Notes: generated by a model not told the origin, from the sequence alone. A stretch of DNA of 64,000 nt from Lachnospiraceae bacterium (GCA_902363135.1 CABIZF010000001.1:620001-684000), one strand, 5' to 3'; shown: positions 8,632-19,680, counted from the first letter of the stretch. Translations and numbers: made by a program.

Positions 8632-9030
8632 ATGAGAAAATCAACAAAAGCTACAGCAAAAGCGACTGCATCGCAGGCAACGGAGACCGTAGCAAAGACC
8701 GTAGAGAAGGCAGTAAAGGCGGCGGAGAAGACGACGAAAGCAGTTGCTGAGAAGGCTGAGGAAGTAAAGGAAGCAGTAAAAGAGACTGCAAAGGCTCCGG
8801 CAAAGAGGACAACTACCAGAAAAACCGCCGTCAAGGAGACTGTATACCTGCAGTATCTTGGCAAGGAGATCAATAAGGATGATCTCGTAAAGCAGGTAAA
8901 GGATATCTGGACCAAGGAGCTGAAGAATAAAGCAGGTGATCTGAAGTCCGTTACCCTGTATCTGAAGCCGGAAGAGAACATGGCTTACTATGTAATCAAT
9001 GATGATGTAACAGGAAGCATTGCACTGTAA
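8632..9030 (+). CDS. DUF6465 family protein with Lys/Ala-rich N-terminus
   Basis: A 132-residue protein in two parts. Residues 1-70 are a low-complexity run of K, A, T and E, predicted disordered or a long charged helix and reminiscent of histone H1-like tails. Residues about 71-132 form a compact alpha/beta domain beginning [12 protein letters not shown] and ending with a [12 protein letters not shown] strand. I assign DUF6465 from the overall pattern, which is common in Lachnospiraceae. GAGGAGG precedes the start. It is monocistronic, with its own promoter and terminator. The basic tail could bind nucleic acid or cell wall polymers, but this is inference only. Confidence 0.75.
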   Translation: MRKSTKATAKATASQATETVAKTVEKAVKAAEKTTKAVAEKAEEVKEAVKETAKAPAKRTTTRKTAVKETVYLQYLGKEINKDDLVKQVKDIWTKELKNKAGDLKSVTLYLKPEENMAYYVINDDVTGSIAL

Positions 9031-9052
9031 GGAAGATCCGATAAGTGCCAAG

Positions 9053-9083
9053 AGGCAGCTGTAGTGATACGGCTGCCTTTTTT
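9053..9083 (+). terminator. Intrinsic terminator after the DUF6465 gene
   Basis: AGGCAGC (9053-9059) pairs with GCTGCCT (9072-9078) and a T-run follows. It separates this gene from the AraC regulator. Confidence 0.8.
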
Positions 9084-9164
9084 CTACCGGACATATTAAG
9101 CTTCAACTGCAAACGGGGATTACAATGTTCCCTTATGCTGTGTCAGAAGAGAAAGGCAGGCTGT

Positions 9165-10121
9165 ATGGCACGAAAGAAAGGAAATGTGGAATTCCGATAT
9201 TATGAGATTCCGCAAGGAGAGCCGGTGCTGGCTCTGTATGGAGATGCATGGATCCGGACTTACGGATATGATGAGAAGGATCAGCCGATACTGGATCTCC
9301 ATTTTCACAATCTGCTGGAGATCGGGTTGTGCATCTACGGAGATGGGGAGATTATTTTGGAGGAGACCGCGTTTTCATATCAGGCCGGGACGCTTACCGT
9401 CATTCCGAAAAATTATCCGCATACGACAAATGCGGCAAATCACCAGCCAAACAAATGGGAGTATCTGTTTCTGAACATTGATAAGCTTCTTGCAGAATTC
9501 TATCCGGATAACCGATGGCTTTCAGAGCGGCTGGCTTACCGCATCAGAAAATGTGCCTGCTGCACGACGGTGCAGGAACATCCGACCCTGGCATTGCTGG
9601 TACGCCAGATCCTGAAGGAGATGCAGGTGCGTGAAGAATTTTATCGGGAGACGACAATGGGACTGTTGCGCGCGCTGGTCGTGGAGATGGCTCGGCTGAA
9701 CCCGGAGCTGATCGAGGAATCCGGAAGGGCGGAAAAAAACCGAAGAGCAGATACATTGCAGATTACCCGTGCGCTGGAGTATGTCGGAGACCATTATGAC
9801 AGGGAAATTAAAATAGGGGATCTGGCGCATCTGTGCCATCTGAGTGAGACGCATTTCCGCCGGATTTTTGCGCGGTGTATGGGTGTACACCCGATTGATT
9901 ATGTAAATCAGGTACGGATCAGGAATGCCTGTCAGCTGTTGAAAAAGACAAATGATTCGATCATGGAGATATCTATTAAATGTGGATTTGGCAGTTCAGC
10001 TGCTTTTAACAGAAATTTCCGGAAGTTTATGGGCGTAACGCCGAATGAGTGGAGAAAGCTTCCGGAGAATTACGAAAGAAGACTGACGAAAAACAATATT
10101 TCATATTATGATGGTTGGTAA
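9165..10121 (+). CDS. AraC family transcriptional regulator
   Basis: A 318-residue AraC/XylS regulator. An N-terminal cupin-type sensor (about 30-150; LDLHFHNLLEIG, then GTLTVIPKNYPHT) is followed by a C-terminal double helix-turn-helix (about 215-315; IKIGDLAHLCHLSETHFRRI, then CGFGSSAAFNRNFRKFMGVT). It lies just upstream of, and on the same strand as, the sugar transporter and beta-galactosidase genes, so it very likely controls them. A tandem 10-bp repeat of the type bound by such proteins lies at 10148-10178. ATG at 9165 is preferred over 9045, because bases 9053-9083 form the upstream terminator. Confidence 0.9.
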   Translation: MARKKGNVEFRYYEIPQGEPVLALYGDAWIRTYGYDEKDQPILDLHFHNLLEIGLCIYGDGEIILEETAFSYQAGTLTVIPKNYPHTTNAANHQPNKWEYLFLNIDKLLAEFYPDNRWLSERLAYRIRKCACCTTVQEHPTLALLVRQILKEMQVREEFYRETTMGLLRALVVEMARLNPELIEESGRAEKNRRADTLQITRALEYVGDHYDREIKIGDLAHLCHLSETHFRRIFARCMGVHPIDYVNQVRIRNACQLLKKTNDSIMEISIKCGFGSSAAFNRNFRKFMGVTPNEWRKLPENYERRLTKNNISYYDGW

Positions 10122-10147
10122 TACAGGTCAAGATGCACAAAAAATGG

Positions 10148-10178
10148 TCGAATATGAGCAACATATAATCGAATATGA
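10148..10178 (+). promoter_or_regulatory. Tandem operator, probable AraC-type binding site
   Basis: Two identical 10-bp direct repeats, TCGAATATGA, at 10148-10157 and 10169-10178, centre to centre 21 bp (two helical turns). The second repeat ends one base before the expected -35 position. Direct repeats spaced by about 21 bp next to a weak -35 are the usual layout for activation by AraC family proteins. Confidence 0.65.
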
Positions 10179-10207
10179 TGAGTATAAGAATGGGAAGGTG
10201 ATATAAT
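10179..10207 (+). promoter_or_regulatory. Activator-dependent promoter of the sugar transport operon
   Basis: The -10 is a perfect TATAAT (10202-10207), but the -35 position 17 bp upstream reads TGAGTA, far from consensus. This fits a promoter that needs the adjacent AraC-type activator. The leader to the binding-protein start is about 110 nt. Confidence 0.6.
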
Positions 10208-10320
10208 ATGCACAAGAAATAAAAAAATAACGGCCTGAAAAAAGCAAAATATACAAAAACGCAGAGGGGTGTGGCGGTTCGTATATGCGATAAAAGGTCG
10301 AAAATAAGGAGGAATTTCTT

Positions 10321-11610
10321 ATGAAACTCAAAAAGGTATTGGCATGCATTCTGGCAAGTACGATGGTAATGTCCATGGCAACCGTGATGACGGCAGGCGC
10401 AGCAAGTGACGAGGACAACAAGCTGACTGTATGGACCTGGGATCCGAACTTCAACATCTACGCAATCAATAAGGCTGCAGAGATCTATGCAAAGGATCAT
10501 GAAGGGTTTACTGTTGAGGTTACGGAGGTTAAGTCGAATGATATTGAGACGAAGATTACGAATGCAGTACAGGCTGGTGATCTGAGTACCTTACCGGACA
10601 TTTTCCTGATGCAGGATAATTCCTTCCAGAAGTACGTGACCTTCTATCCGGATGTATTCACATCACTGGCAGATTCCGGAATTGATTTCACACAGTTCTC
10701 CGCAGCAAAGGTCGCTTATTCTACCGTAGATGGTACGAATTATGGTGTTCCGTTTGATAATGGTGCTGTAGTCAACTGTCTGCGTACAGACTTGCTGGAA
10801 CAGGCCGGATATACCGTAGATGATTTTACCGATATCACATGGTCTGATTACATGGAGAAGGCAAAGGTAGTTCTGGAGAAGACCGGACTTCCGATGCTGA
10901 CCGCACAGGCAGGCTCCCCGGATATCATCATGGAGATGCTGCAGTCCTGTGGAGCATCCCTCTTCAATGAGGATGGCACCGGCAATATCGCAGAAAATGA
11001 TGTGCTGAAGAAGTGTGTTGAGATCTATGCCCAGATGGTAGCAGACGGCACACTCGTAGAAGTAACAGACTGGGATCAGTACATTTCTTCTTTGAACAGC
11101 TCGACTGTAGCAAGTACATTCAACGGCTGTTGGATCATGGCTTCCATTCAGGCGGCAGAGGATCAGTCAGGCAAGTGGGCGATCACGAATATGCCGAAGC
11201 TGGACGATGTAGAGAATGCAACGAACTACTCAAACAATGGTGGTTCTTCCTGGGCAATCTCTTCCAACACCAGCCACAAGGATCTCGCTGTAGACTTCCT
11301 GAACGCTACATTCGCAGGCAGCACAGAGCTGTATGATGATGTTATCTCCAAGGGCGCACTTGCAACGTGGGCACCGGCAGGAGAGTCTGATGCATACAAC
11401 GTACCGGTTGATTTCTACGGTGGCGATACCGTTTATGCAAAGATCGTTGATTTTGCAACCAAGACCCCGGCCAACACCACCGGCGCATTCTATTATGATG
11501 CACGTGATGCAGTAGGCGTTGCACTTTCCAACATTACCCAGACCGGTGCAGATGTAGCTTCCGAACTGCAGACCGCACAGGAAACACTTGACTTCAACAT
11601 GGGAATGTAA
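10321..11610 (+). CDS. Extracellular sugar-binding protein of an ABC transporter
   Basis: A 429-residue family 1 solute-binding protein (MalE/MsmE type). The N-terminus has a typical signal peptide: KLKK, a hydrophobic core, and a likely signal peptidase I site after TAGAA near residue 28. The mature part starts DEDNKLTVWTWDPN. A conventional lipobox (LxxC at the cleavage site) is absent, which is unusual for a Gram-positive binding protein. With the permeases and beta-galactosidase downstream, a galactose-containing oligosaccharide is the likely ligand (inference). AGGAGG lies 8-9 bases before the start. Confidence 0.9.
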   Translation: MKLKKVLACILASTMVMSMATVMTAGAASDEDNKLTVWTWDPNFNIYAINKAAEIYAKDHEGFTVEVTEVKSNDIETKITNAVQAGDLSTLPDIFLMQDNSFQKYVTFYPDVFTSLADSGIDFTQFSAAKVAYSTVDGTNYGVPFDNGAVVNCLRTDLLEQAGYTVDDFTDITWSDYMEKAKVVLEKTGLPMLTAQAGSPDIIMEMLQSCGASLFNEDGTGNIAENDVLKKCVEIYAQMVADGTLVEVTDWDQYISSLNSSTVASTFNGCWIMASIQAAEDQSGKWAITNMPKLDDVENATNYSNNGGSSWAISSNTSHKDLAVDFLNATFAGSTELYDDVISKGALATWAPAGESDAYNVPVDFYGGDTVYAKIVDFATKTPANTTGAFYYDARDAVGVALSNITQTGADVASELQTAQETLDFNMGM

Positions 11611-11790
11611 TGATGCCAGGGTCAAAAGGTCAAAAAGCCGTTCATGCTTGCATGATAAGGCTTTTGAACTTGGAGCCCGCCAAACATGAGAAAGTAGCGA
11701 TTTACGTAGTAAATCAGCGGATTTCGAATGTTTGCAGAATTGCGGGAGCTGCTTCGCAGCGGAGCAATTCGTAGGCATCATAGGGGTCAA
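11611..11790 (+). repeat. Structured intergenic repeat, family A, copy 2
   Basis: The most complete copy. It opens with TGATGCC and closes with GGCATCA (to about 11780), so the ends can pair. Inside are AAAAGCC/GGCTTTT enclosing TTCATGC/GCATGA, then the palindrome GATTTAC-GTA-GTAAATC, then GAATTGC..GCTGC/GCAGC..GCAATTC. It shares a 45-nt identical inverted segment with 6009-6053, about 63 nt with 41515-41579, and a degenerate stretch with 19575-19637. It starts directly after the binding-protein stop. Confidence 0.8.
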
Positions 11791-11802
11791 CAATTAAGAA
11801 TC

Positions 11803-11847
11803 AGGTCTGTCGCTGCCGCCGGATCAGGGCAGCGGGCAGACCTTTTT
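11803..11847 (+). terminator. Terminator between binding-protein and permease genes
   Basis: AGGTCTG-t-CGCTGCC pairs with GGCAGCG-g-CAGACCT, followed by a T-run. It lies inside the presumed operon. Partial read-through here would give much more binding protein than permease, as is common in sugar ABC operons. Confidence 0.8.
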
Positions 11848-11884
11848 CTTAGAAACCTGTTTTGACAAAAGGAGGGTGTGCCTG

Positions 11885-12766
11885 ATGGGCAGAAAGAAAA
11901 AGATGACAATGGAACGACGCCATAATCTGATGGGCTGGCTGTTTCTCTCGATCGGAGTGCTTCTGATCTGCTGGACCAGCTTTTATCCAATGATTCAGGC
12001 TTTTATTCTTTCAATGAAAAACGGCCTTGGCGTCAATCTGAAATTCGCGGGCTTTTCAAACTATCTCCGGATTCTGAAGGATCCGACCTTTAAAGGAACG
12101 CTGTTCAATACGTTCTTTTATCTGATCATTCAGGTGCCGATCATGCTGACGCTGGCATTGATTCTGGCATCCATTCTGAACAATAAGGATTTAAGATGGA
12201 AGGGACTGTGGCGTACCTGTATTTTCCTTCCGTGTGCGACTTCTCTGGTATCATATTCCATGATTTTCCGTTCCCTTTTTGCAAATGACGGTTTTATCAA
12301 CACACTGTTAAGAAACGTCGGACTGAGTCCGGTCATGTGGTTTGCAAATGCATGGACCGCACGTTTTGTCATTATTATCGCACTGATCTGGAGATGGACC
12401 GGCTACAATATGGTGTTCTACCTCTCCGGACTGCAGAACATTGATTACTCTGTATATGAGGCAGCCCGTATCGATGGAGCAACGCCGCGCCAGACACTGT
12501 TCAAGATCACGATTCCGCTTCTGAAGCCAACGATTCTTCTGACGACGATTACCTCCACAAATGGTACCTTGCAGCTCTTCGACGAGTCCCTGAACCTGAC
12601 CAACGGAGGACCGGGTAAGTCCACGATGACGATGTCTCACTATATTTACAATACGTCCTTTGTACAGAGCCCGAATTTTGGCTATGCGGCTGCGATGTCA
12701 ATTGTCATTCTTGTAATGGTGGCAATCCTTGCCGTGATTCAGATGAAAGTAGGTGATGAGCGATGA
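11885..12766 (+). CDS. Sugar ABC transporter permease (MalF/MsmF-like)
   Basis: A 293-residue inner-membrane permease with six predicted helices. The conserved EAA loop reads YEAARIDGATPRQTLFKITI near residues 190-210, the site that docks the ATPase. ATG at 11885 has GGAGG 9 bases upstream; a GTG at 11876 overlaps the ribosome site itself and is rejected. The stop overlaps the next permease start in an ATGA arrangement, so the two are translationally coupled. No ATPase gene is present nearby, so a shared MsmX-type ATPase encoded elsewhere probably powers the transporter. Confidence 0.92.
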   Translation: MGRKKKMTMERRHNLMGWLFLSIGVLLICWTSFYPMIQAFILSMKNGLGVNLKFAGFSNYLRILKDPTFKGTLFNTFFYLIIQVPIMLTLALILASILNNKDLRWKGLWRTCIFLPCATSLVSYSMIFRSLFANDGFINTLLRNVGLSPVMWFANAWTARFVIIIALIWRWTGYNMVFYLSGLQNIDYSVYEAARIDGATPRQTLFKITIPLLKPTILLTTITSTNGTLQLFDESLNLTNGGPGKSTMTMSHYIYNTSFVQSPNFGYAAAMSIVILVMVAILAVIQMKVGDER

Positions 12767-13569
12767 GCAAAGGAAAAAAGATCGGTATGTATTTGTTCCT
12801 GATTATTTTCTCACTGCTGTCCATCTTCCCGCTGTACTACATGGTATGCGCAGCGACGAACATGAGCGTGGATGTAATCAGAGGAAAATTGATTCCGGGC
12901 ACGTATCTTCTGGAAAATTATAAATCACTGATTGCCAATCAGAATCTGTACCGCGCGCTCTGGAATTCGTTCCGGAACTCTGCAGTGCTTACGGTTCTCT
13001 GCCTGCTCATCTGTTCCCTCGCAGGCTACGGCTTTGAGATTTATCATACAAAGGCAAAGGATATTGTGTTCACAATTCTTCTGACCGCGATGATGGTTCC
13101 GTTTGCAGCGATCATGATCCCGATGTTCCGGATGTTCTCCAGACTAAAGCTGGTCAACACAATGGCGGCATTCATGCTTCCGTCTATCTCGACTCCGTTT
13201 ATGATCATGATGTTCCGTCAGGCATCCCGTTCCTTCCCGAAGGATATTATCGAGGCGGCCCGGATGGACGGACTGAGTGAGATCGGAATCTTTTTCAGGA
13301 TGTTTATCCCAACGATGAAGTCTACCTATTCTGCAGCACTGATCATTACGTTCATGAATGCATGGAACAACTACATGTGGCCGAAGATCATCCTGCAGAC
13401 GAACGAATCCATCACTATGCCGATGCTTGTGTCAAACCTGCTGAGCGGCTATACCGTTGATTATGGTATGCTGATGCTGGGCGTACTGATCTGTACGGTT
13501 CCGACTGCGATCGTATTCTTCTTCTTCCAGAAGAGCTTTACGGAAGGTATCACCGGAGCTGTGAAATAG
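12763..13569 (+). CDS. Sugar ABC transporter permease (MalG/MsmG-like)
   Basis: A 268-residue partner permease with six helices. Its EAA loop reads IIEAARMDGLSEIGIFFRMF near residue 160-180, and the end has the family's FFFFQKSFTEGITGAVK pattern. It overlaps the upstream permease by 4 bases (ATGA). Together they form the channel for the sugar delivered by the binding protein. The beta-galactosidase gene follows after 85 bases. Confidence 0.93.
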   Translation: MSKGKKIGMYLFLIIFSLLSIFPLYYMVCAATNMSVDVIRGKLIPGTYLLENYKSLIANQNLYRALWNSFRNSAVLTVLCLLICSLAGYGFEIYHTKAKDIVFTILLTAMMVPFAAIMIPMFRMFSRLKLVNTMAAFMLPSISTPFMIMMFRQASRSFPKDIIEAARMDGLSEIGIFFRMFIPTMKSTYSAALIITFMNAWNNYMWPKIILQTNESITMPMLVSNLLSGYTVDYGMLMLGVLICTVPTAIVFFFFQKSFTEGITGAVK

Positions 13570-13600
13570 TAGTTACAAAACAAAACAGATATGATACAAT

Positions 13601-13640
13601 CAGGGCTGTCGCAAAACAGGTTTTGCGATGACCCTGTTTT
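13601..13640 (+). terminator. Terminator-like hairpin before lacZ
   Basis: CAGGG (13601-13605) pairs with CCCTG (13632-13636), enclosing an 8-bp stem TCGCAAAA/TTTTGCGA with loop CAGG; four T follow. The AAGGAGG of lacZ starts right after. It may be a weak terminator that lowers lacZ expression, or a 5' stabiliser of the lacZ message. Confidence 0.65.
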
Positions 13641-13642
13641 AA

Positions 13643-16690
<3,048 letters not shown>

Positions 16691-16762
16691 GCACGCGTTT
16701 TCTGCCTGACAGAGGCTTTTAGGTGCGATCTGCGCACGAAGAACAGAAAACGGAATGGACAG

Positions 16763-16803
16763 AAAAGCCGGGCAGGAGCATGACGCTTCCGCCCGGCTTT
16801 TTA
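16763..16803. terminator. Bidirectional terminator between lacZ and the SASP gene
   Basis: AAAAGCCGGGC (16763-16773) pairs with GCCCGGCTTTT (16791-16801); A-run on the left and T-run on the right let it end lacZ on the + strand and the convergent SASP gene on the - strand. The T-run continues into AACCGAATC, the start of repeat family B. Confidence 0.85.
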
Positions 16804-16833
16804 ACCGAATCAAACAAGTTAGATATTCTGTTT

Positions 16834-17076
16834 TTACTGACCGCTCATGCCGGATCCCATCTGGCTCTGGCTGTTGCCGGACATCTGACGCTCCTGATTC
16901 TCGATCATTTTCCGAACCATTTCTCCGCCGACGGATCCATTCTGTCTGGATGTCAGGTTTCCGTTGTAGCCGTCAGAGAGCGGAACGCCCAGCTCACTTG
17001 CTACCTCGAATTTAAAACGATCCATAGCGCTTTTTGCTTCCGGTACTGCTGTTTTGTTAGATGAACGATTTACCAT
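16834..17076 (-). CDS. Alpha/beta-type small acid-soluble spore protein
   Basis: An 80-residue alpha/beta SASP. The GPR protease cleavage region reads KFEVASELGV, and the second conserved block is DGYNGNLTSRQNGSVGGEMV. These proteins coat spore DNA, protect it from UV and heat, and are degraded at germination. The ATG at 17076 follows AGGAGG on the minus strand; a longer frame to 17112 would have to cross this ribosome site. It is convergent with lacZ and divergent from the MgsA-like gene. Confidence 0.93.
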   Translation of the reverse strand: MVNRSSNKTAVPEAKSAMDRFKFEVASELGVPLSDGYNGNLTSRQNGSVGGEMVRKMIENQERQMSGNSQSQMGSGMSGQ

Positions 17077-17153
17077 GTGAAACGCCTCCTTTGTCTTTTC
17101 TTTCTTTTTCATTCGGTTTTGTCTTGCAGCTTTGCTTTTGTTTGCTGCACTCC

Positions 17154-17183
17154 TATTATGTGCAAACTGCCAGAAACTAAACA
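17154..17183 (-). promoter_or_regulatory. Possible forespore (sigma-G type) promoter of the SASP gene
   Basis: On the minus strand the -10 reads CATAATA (17154-17160), matching the sigma-F/sigma-G pattern CATnnTA. A TGTTTA sequence lies 17 bp upstream in place of TGAATA. The position fits the SASP start at 17076 with a leader of about 70 nt. Forespore control is expected for SASP genes. Confidence 0.45.
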
Positions 17184-17260
17184 GGAAAAGTCTGGAAAAT
17201 ACTAGGAAAAGAAGAATTTATATAAGGATAGCATTATCAATAAAAAAGAGAAAAAAACAA

Positions 17261-17288
17261 TTGATTTTTTGGAAATTTTTGCTATAAT
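17261..17288 (+). promoter_or_regulatory. Sigma-A promoter of the MgsA-like gene
   Basis: TTGATT (17261-17266), 16 bp, perfect TATAAT (17283-17288), in a very A/T-rich region. Confidence 0.75.
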
Positions 17289-17330
17289 GAAAATGAAATT
17301 TTAGGAAAACAGAAAGGTTGGTAAGAAGAA

Positions 17331-17741
17331 ATGAATATCGGTTTTATCGCCCACAACAGCAAAAAAACTTTGATGGAGAATTTCTGTCTTGCTTATAAAT
17401 ATATTTTATCAAAGCATCATTTATATGCGACAGGGATTACCGGCAGAAGAATTGAAGAAGTAACGAATCTGAAGGTTTATAAGTTTCTCCCCGGCAGCGT
17501 AGGTGGGGATAAGCAGTTTATGGATATGATCGAGCGGAACTGTATGGATATGGTCATTTTCTTTTACAATCCGTTGGAGACCAGCCCGAATACGGCAGAT
17601 ATCCTGTCGATCTCCCGGTGCTGTGACCAGTATAATATCCCGATCGCGACGAATATTGCGACAGCAGAGTCCCTGATCCTCGGCCTTGCCAGAGGTGATC
17701 TGGACTGGCGGCTGAATATCCGGTCGAATGATATGGGTTGA
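17331..17741 (+). CDS. Methylglyoxal synthase-like protein with altered active site
   Basis: A 136-residue protein of the MgsA/MGS-like fold: IGFIAHN near the start, LYATGITG, GGDKQ, MVIFFYNPLE and PIATNIATAESLI align along the whole of methylglyoxal synthase. Active MgsA converts dihydroxyacetone phosphate to methylglyoxal. Compared with the E. coli enzyme (recalled from memory), D71 and D101 are kept, but D20 is N (AHN for AHD), D91 is N (YNPL for WDPL) and H98 is N. Activity is therefore doubtful. Monocistronic, with its own promoter and a strong terminator; GGTTGG and AAGAAG lie before the ATG as a weak ribosome site. Confidence 0.8.
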   Translation: MNIGFIAHNSKKTLMENFCLAYKYILSKHHLYATGITGRRIEEVTNLKVYKFLPGSVGGDKQFMDMIERNCMDMVIFFYNPLETSPNTADILSISRCCDQYNIPIATNIATAESLILGLARGDLDWRLNIRSNDMG

Positions 17742-17757
17742 ATATCGTAGGAATGAT

Positions 17758-17806
17758 CAAAGGCTGATATACTTCCGGGAGGATCCGGATGCATATCAGC
17801 CTTTTT
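17758..17806 (+). terminator. Intrinsic terminator of the MgsA-like gene
   Basis: AAGGCTGATAT pairs with ATATCAGCCTT, with an inner TTCCGG/CCGGAT-type stem, then five T. It ends at the first base of repeat B. Confidence 0.85.
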
Positions 17807-17920
17807 AACCGAATTAAGCTGCGAAGCAGCATTCGGTTATGACATATCATAAGGAGGGGCCCGCTTGCGGGAAGATTCCTTGTGATCCTACAAGTAGCGA
17901 AGCGGATTGCGAATGTCCGC
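17802..17920 (+). repeat. Structured intergenic repeat, family B, copy 1
   Basis: Bases 17815-17905 match 61777-61867 over 91 nt with one mismatch. Three hairpins follow each other: AACCGAAT/ATTCGGTT enclosing GCTGC-gaa-GCAGC; ATCATAAGGA/TCCTTGTGAT enclosing CCCGC-tt-GCGGG; and GCGGA/TCCGC. No protein gene is apparent. It sits between two terminators. Confidence 0.8.
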
Positions 17921-17945
17921 TTTACTCTGTGAAAAAGTCATGTAA

Positions 17946-17985
17946 AAATCAGTACCACCGGCATAGCCGGTGGTACTGATTTATG
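17946..17985. terminator. Strong terminator of the DUF1846 gene
   Basis: A perfect 17-bp stem (17946-17962 with 17966-17982) and loop ATA. On the minus strand the stem is followed by TTTTTACA, so it ends the convergent DUF1846 transcript; it could also stop + strand read-through. Confidence 0.85.
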
Positions 17986-18002
17986 TCAAACGAAATCGCT
18001 GA

Positions 18003-19469
18003 TCAGCGCTCGTGCACCGGTTCCATCGTCACCTGAAGCCCGAGCTTGCGAAGTGTGACGAGATCGACCTTGGACAGGCGGTTAGAGCAGTGCAGCTGAC
18101 AGTTACGCAGCTTCGGCATTGCGTCGAGAGCCTTCTGCGCGGCCGGATTTGTGGATGCACTGATGGAAAGTGCGATCAGCGTCTCATCGGTGTGAAGACG
18201 CGGATTGCGGCTGCCAAAATACATCGTCTTGAGCTTTTGAATCGGCTCAAGTGCGGACGGGGAGATGAGCGGAAGCTCATGATCGATGCCGGCCAGCTCT
18301 TTTAACGCATTCAGAATAACGGCTGCGCACGGGCCAAGCAGGTCAGATGTCTTGCCAAGTACGATGGAGCCGTCGTCGGAGAGCTCGATCGCGGCGCAGG
18401 AGACACCACGGGCAGCGGCAGCATCACAGGCAGCTGCAGCACAGCGTCTGGAGCGGGGAGTGATACCGAGCTGCTGCATGAGAAATTCGATCTTGAACAG
18501 CTCATCCGCGCTGGCATTCTGATCTGCACGACGGATCAGAGACTCATAGTATCGGCGGATAATCTCCTGACGGGAGGCCTCACGGCATACCTCATCGTCT
18601 ACGATACAGTAGCCGGCCATATTGACACCCATATCCGTAGGGGACTGGTACGGGCTCTCTCCGTAGATCTGGCGGAACATTTCACGCAGTACCGGGAAAA
18701 TCTCAATGTCGCGATTGTAGTTGACCGTTTCTACACCGTAAGCACTCAGGTGGAAGGAATCGATCATGTTTACGTCATTCAGATCAGCAGTAGCTGCTTC
18801 GTAAGCGAGGTTGACCGGATGGTCGAGCGAAAGATTCCAGATCGGGAATGTCTCGAACTTTGCATAACCGGCGCGCACACCACGCTTGTGCTCATGGTAG
18901 AGCTGAGAAAGGCAGGTCGCCATTTTTCCACTTCCAGGTCCTGGAGCGGTGACAACGACGAGCGGGCGGGTCGTTTCAATGTAATCATTTTTACCGTAGC
19001 CCTCGTCACTGACGATCAGCGGGATATTTTTCGGATAGCCCTCAATGCGGTAATGACAGTAGACCGGAATGCCCTGAGCTTCCAGACGCTGACGGAATGC
19101 CTTTGCACTGGTCTGCTCCTCGTAGCGGGTCAGCACGACACTGCCGACATAGAGTCCTTTGCTGCGGTATACATCGATCAGGCGGAGAACATCCAGATCG
19201 TAGGTGATACCAAGATCGGCGCGGATCTTATTTTTTTCGATATCCTCGGAGTTGATGACGATGATCACCTCGGCCTGGTCGGCGAGCTGCAGCAGCATCT
19301 GCAGCTTGCTGGACGGCTCGAAGCCCGGAAGCACGCGGGATGCGTGGTAGTCATCAAAGAGCTTTCCGCCGAATTCCAGATACAGCTTATTATCGAAGCT
19401 GGCGATCCGTTCGCGGATTTTTTCTGACTGCATAGAAAGATATTTCTGGTTATCAAATCCTGTTTTCAT
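18003..19469 (-). CDS. DUF1846 family protein
   Basis: A 488-residue DUF1846 protein, normal family length. It starts MKTGFDNQKYL and keeps the family segments LYLEFGGKLFDDYHASRVLP and VVTAPGPGSGKMATCLSQL. The latter, near residues 172-190, contains a Walker A-like GPGSGKM (177-183), so nucleotide binding is plausible. Structures of family members show a Rossmann-like fold, but no biochemical role is established to my knowledge. AAAGGA lies 8 bases before the start. It is transcribed alone, against its neighbours, with a terminator right after the stop. Confidence 0.9.
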   Translation of the reverse strand: MKTGFDNQKYLSMQSEKIRERIASFDNKLYLEFGGKLFDDYHASRVLPGFEPSSKLQMLLQLADQAEVIIVINSEDIEKNKIRADLGITYDLDVLRLIDVYRSKGLYVGSVVLTRYEEQTSAKAFRQRLEAQGIPVYCHYRIEGYPKNIPLIVSDEGYGKNDYIETTRPLVVVTAPGPGSGKMATCLSQLYHEHKRGVRAGYAKFETFPIWNLSLDHPVNLAYEAATADLNDVNMIDSFHLSAYGVETVNYNRDIEIFPVLREMFRQIYGESPYQSPTDMGVNMAGYCIVDDEVCREASRQEIIRRYYESLIRRADQNASADELFKIEFLMQQLGITPRSRRCAAAACDAAAARGVSCAAIELSDDGSIVLGKTSDLLGPCAAVILNALKELAGIDHELPLISPSALEPIQKLKTMYFGSRNPRLHTDETLIALSISASTNPAAQKALDAMPKLRNCQLHCSNRLSKVDLVTLRKLGLQVTMEPVHER

Positions 19470-19519
19470 GGTCTTATCCTTTCGTTGTTCATAATGCCGA
19501 TGGTGGGCATAATCAATTT

Positions 19520-19525
19520 ATTATA
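19520..19525 (-). promoter_or_regulatory. Possible -10 box of the DUF1846 gene
   Basis: On the minus strand a perfect TATAAT lies about 50 bases before the DUF1846 start, but the -35 position shows no clear match. A short inverted repeat (ATGCC/GGCAT) sits in the leader between them. Confidence 0.35.
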
Positions 19526-19570
19526 CGGCAGAATCTGTGGAAAAGCTATCACAAAATTGTACAAAATTCA

Positions 19571-19656
19571 AATATGCCAAATATGAGAAGGTGGCGATTT
19601 GCGTAGGGAATCGGCGGACTTCAAATGTTTGTAGAATATAAGGTCATAATGATACA
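19571..19656 (+). repeat. Degenerate partial copy of repeat family A
   Basis: The stretch GCCAAATATGAGAAGG onward aligns with 11679-11740 (same orientation) with scattered substitutions: the CGATTT-CGTAG-AATC palindrome is eroded and the closing arms are lost. It is a decayed copy between the DUF1846 gene and the rsmD promoter. Confidence 0.65.
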
Positions 19657-19680
19657 ACCAAAAATTCGAACAAATTTAAG

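Noticed and set aside
10321..10410. Lipoprotein signal in the sugar-binding protein (cysteine at residue 9)
   Set aside because: The cysteine lies before the hydrophobic core, so it cannot be a lipobox; a signal peptidase I site fits better.
17882..17931. Short GTG-started frame inside repeat B preceded by AAGGAGG
   Set aside because: The SD-like sequence is in a hairpin and too far upstream; the second copy continues in a different way, so coding is unlikely.
18750..19427. Long open frame of 225 codons on the + strand inside the DUF1846 gene
   Set aside because: It lies wholly antisense to a gene with clear family similarity, lacks a ribosome site, and shows no recognisable protein pattern.
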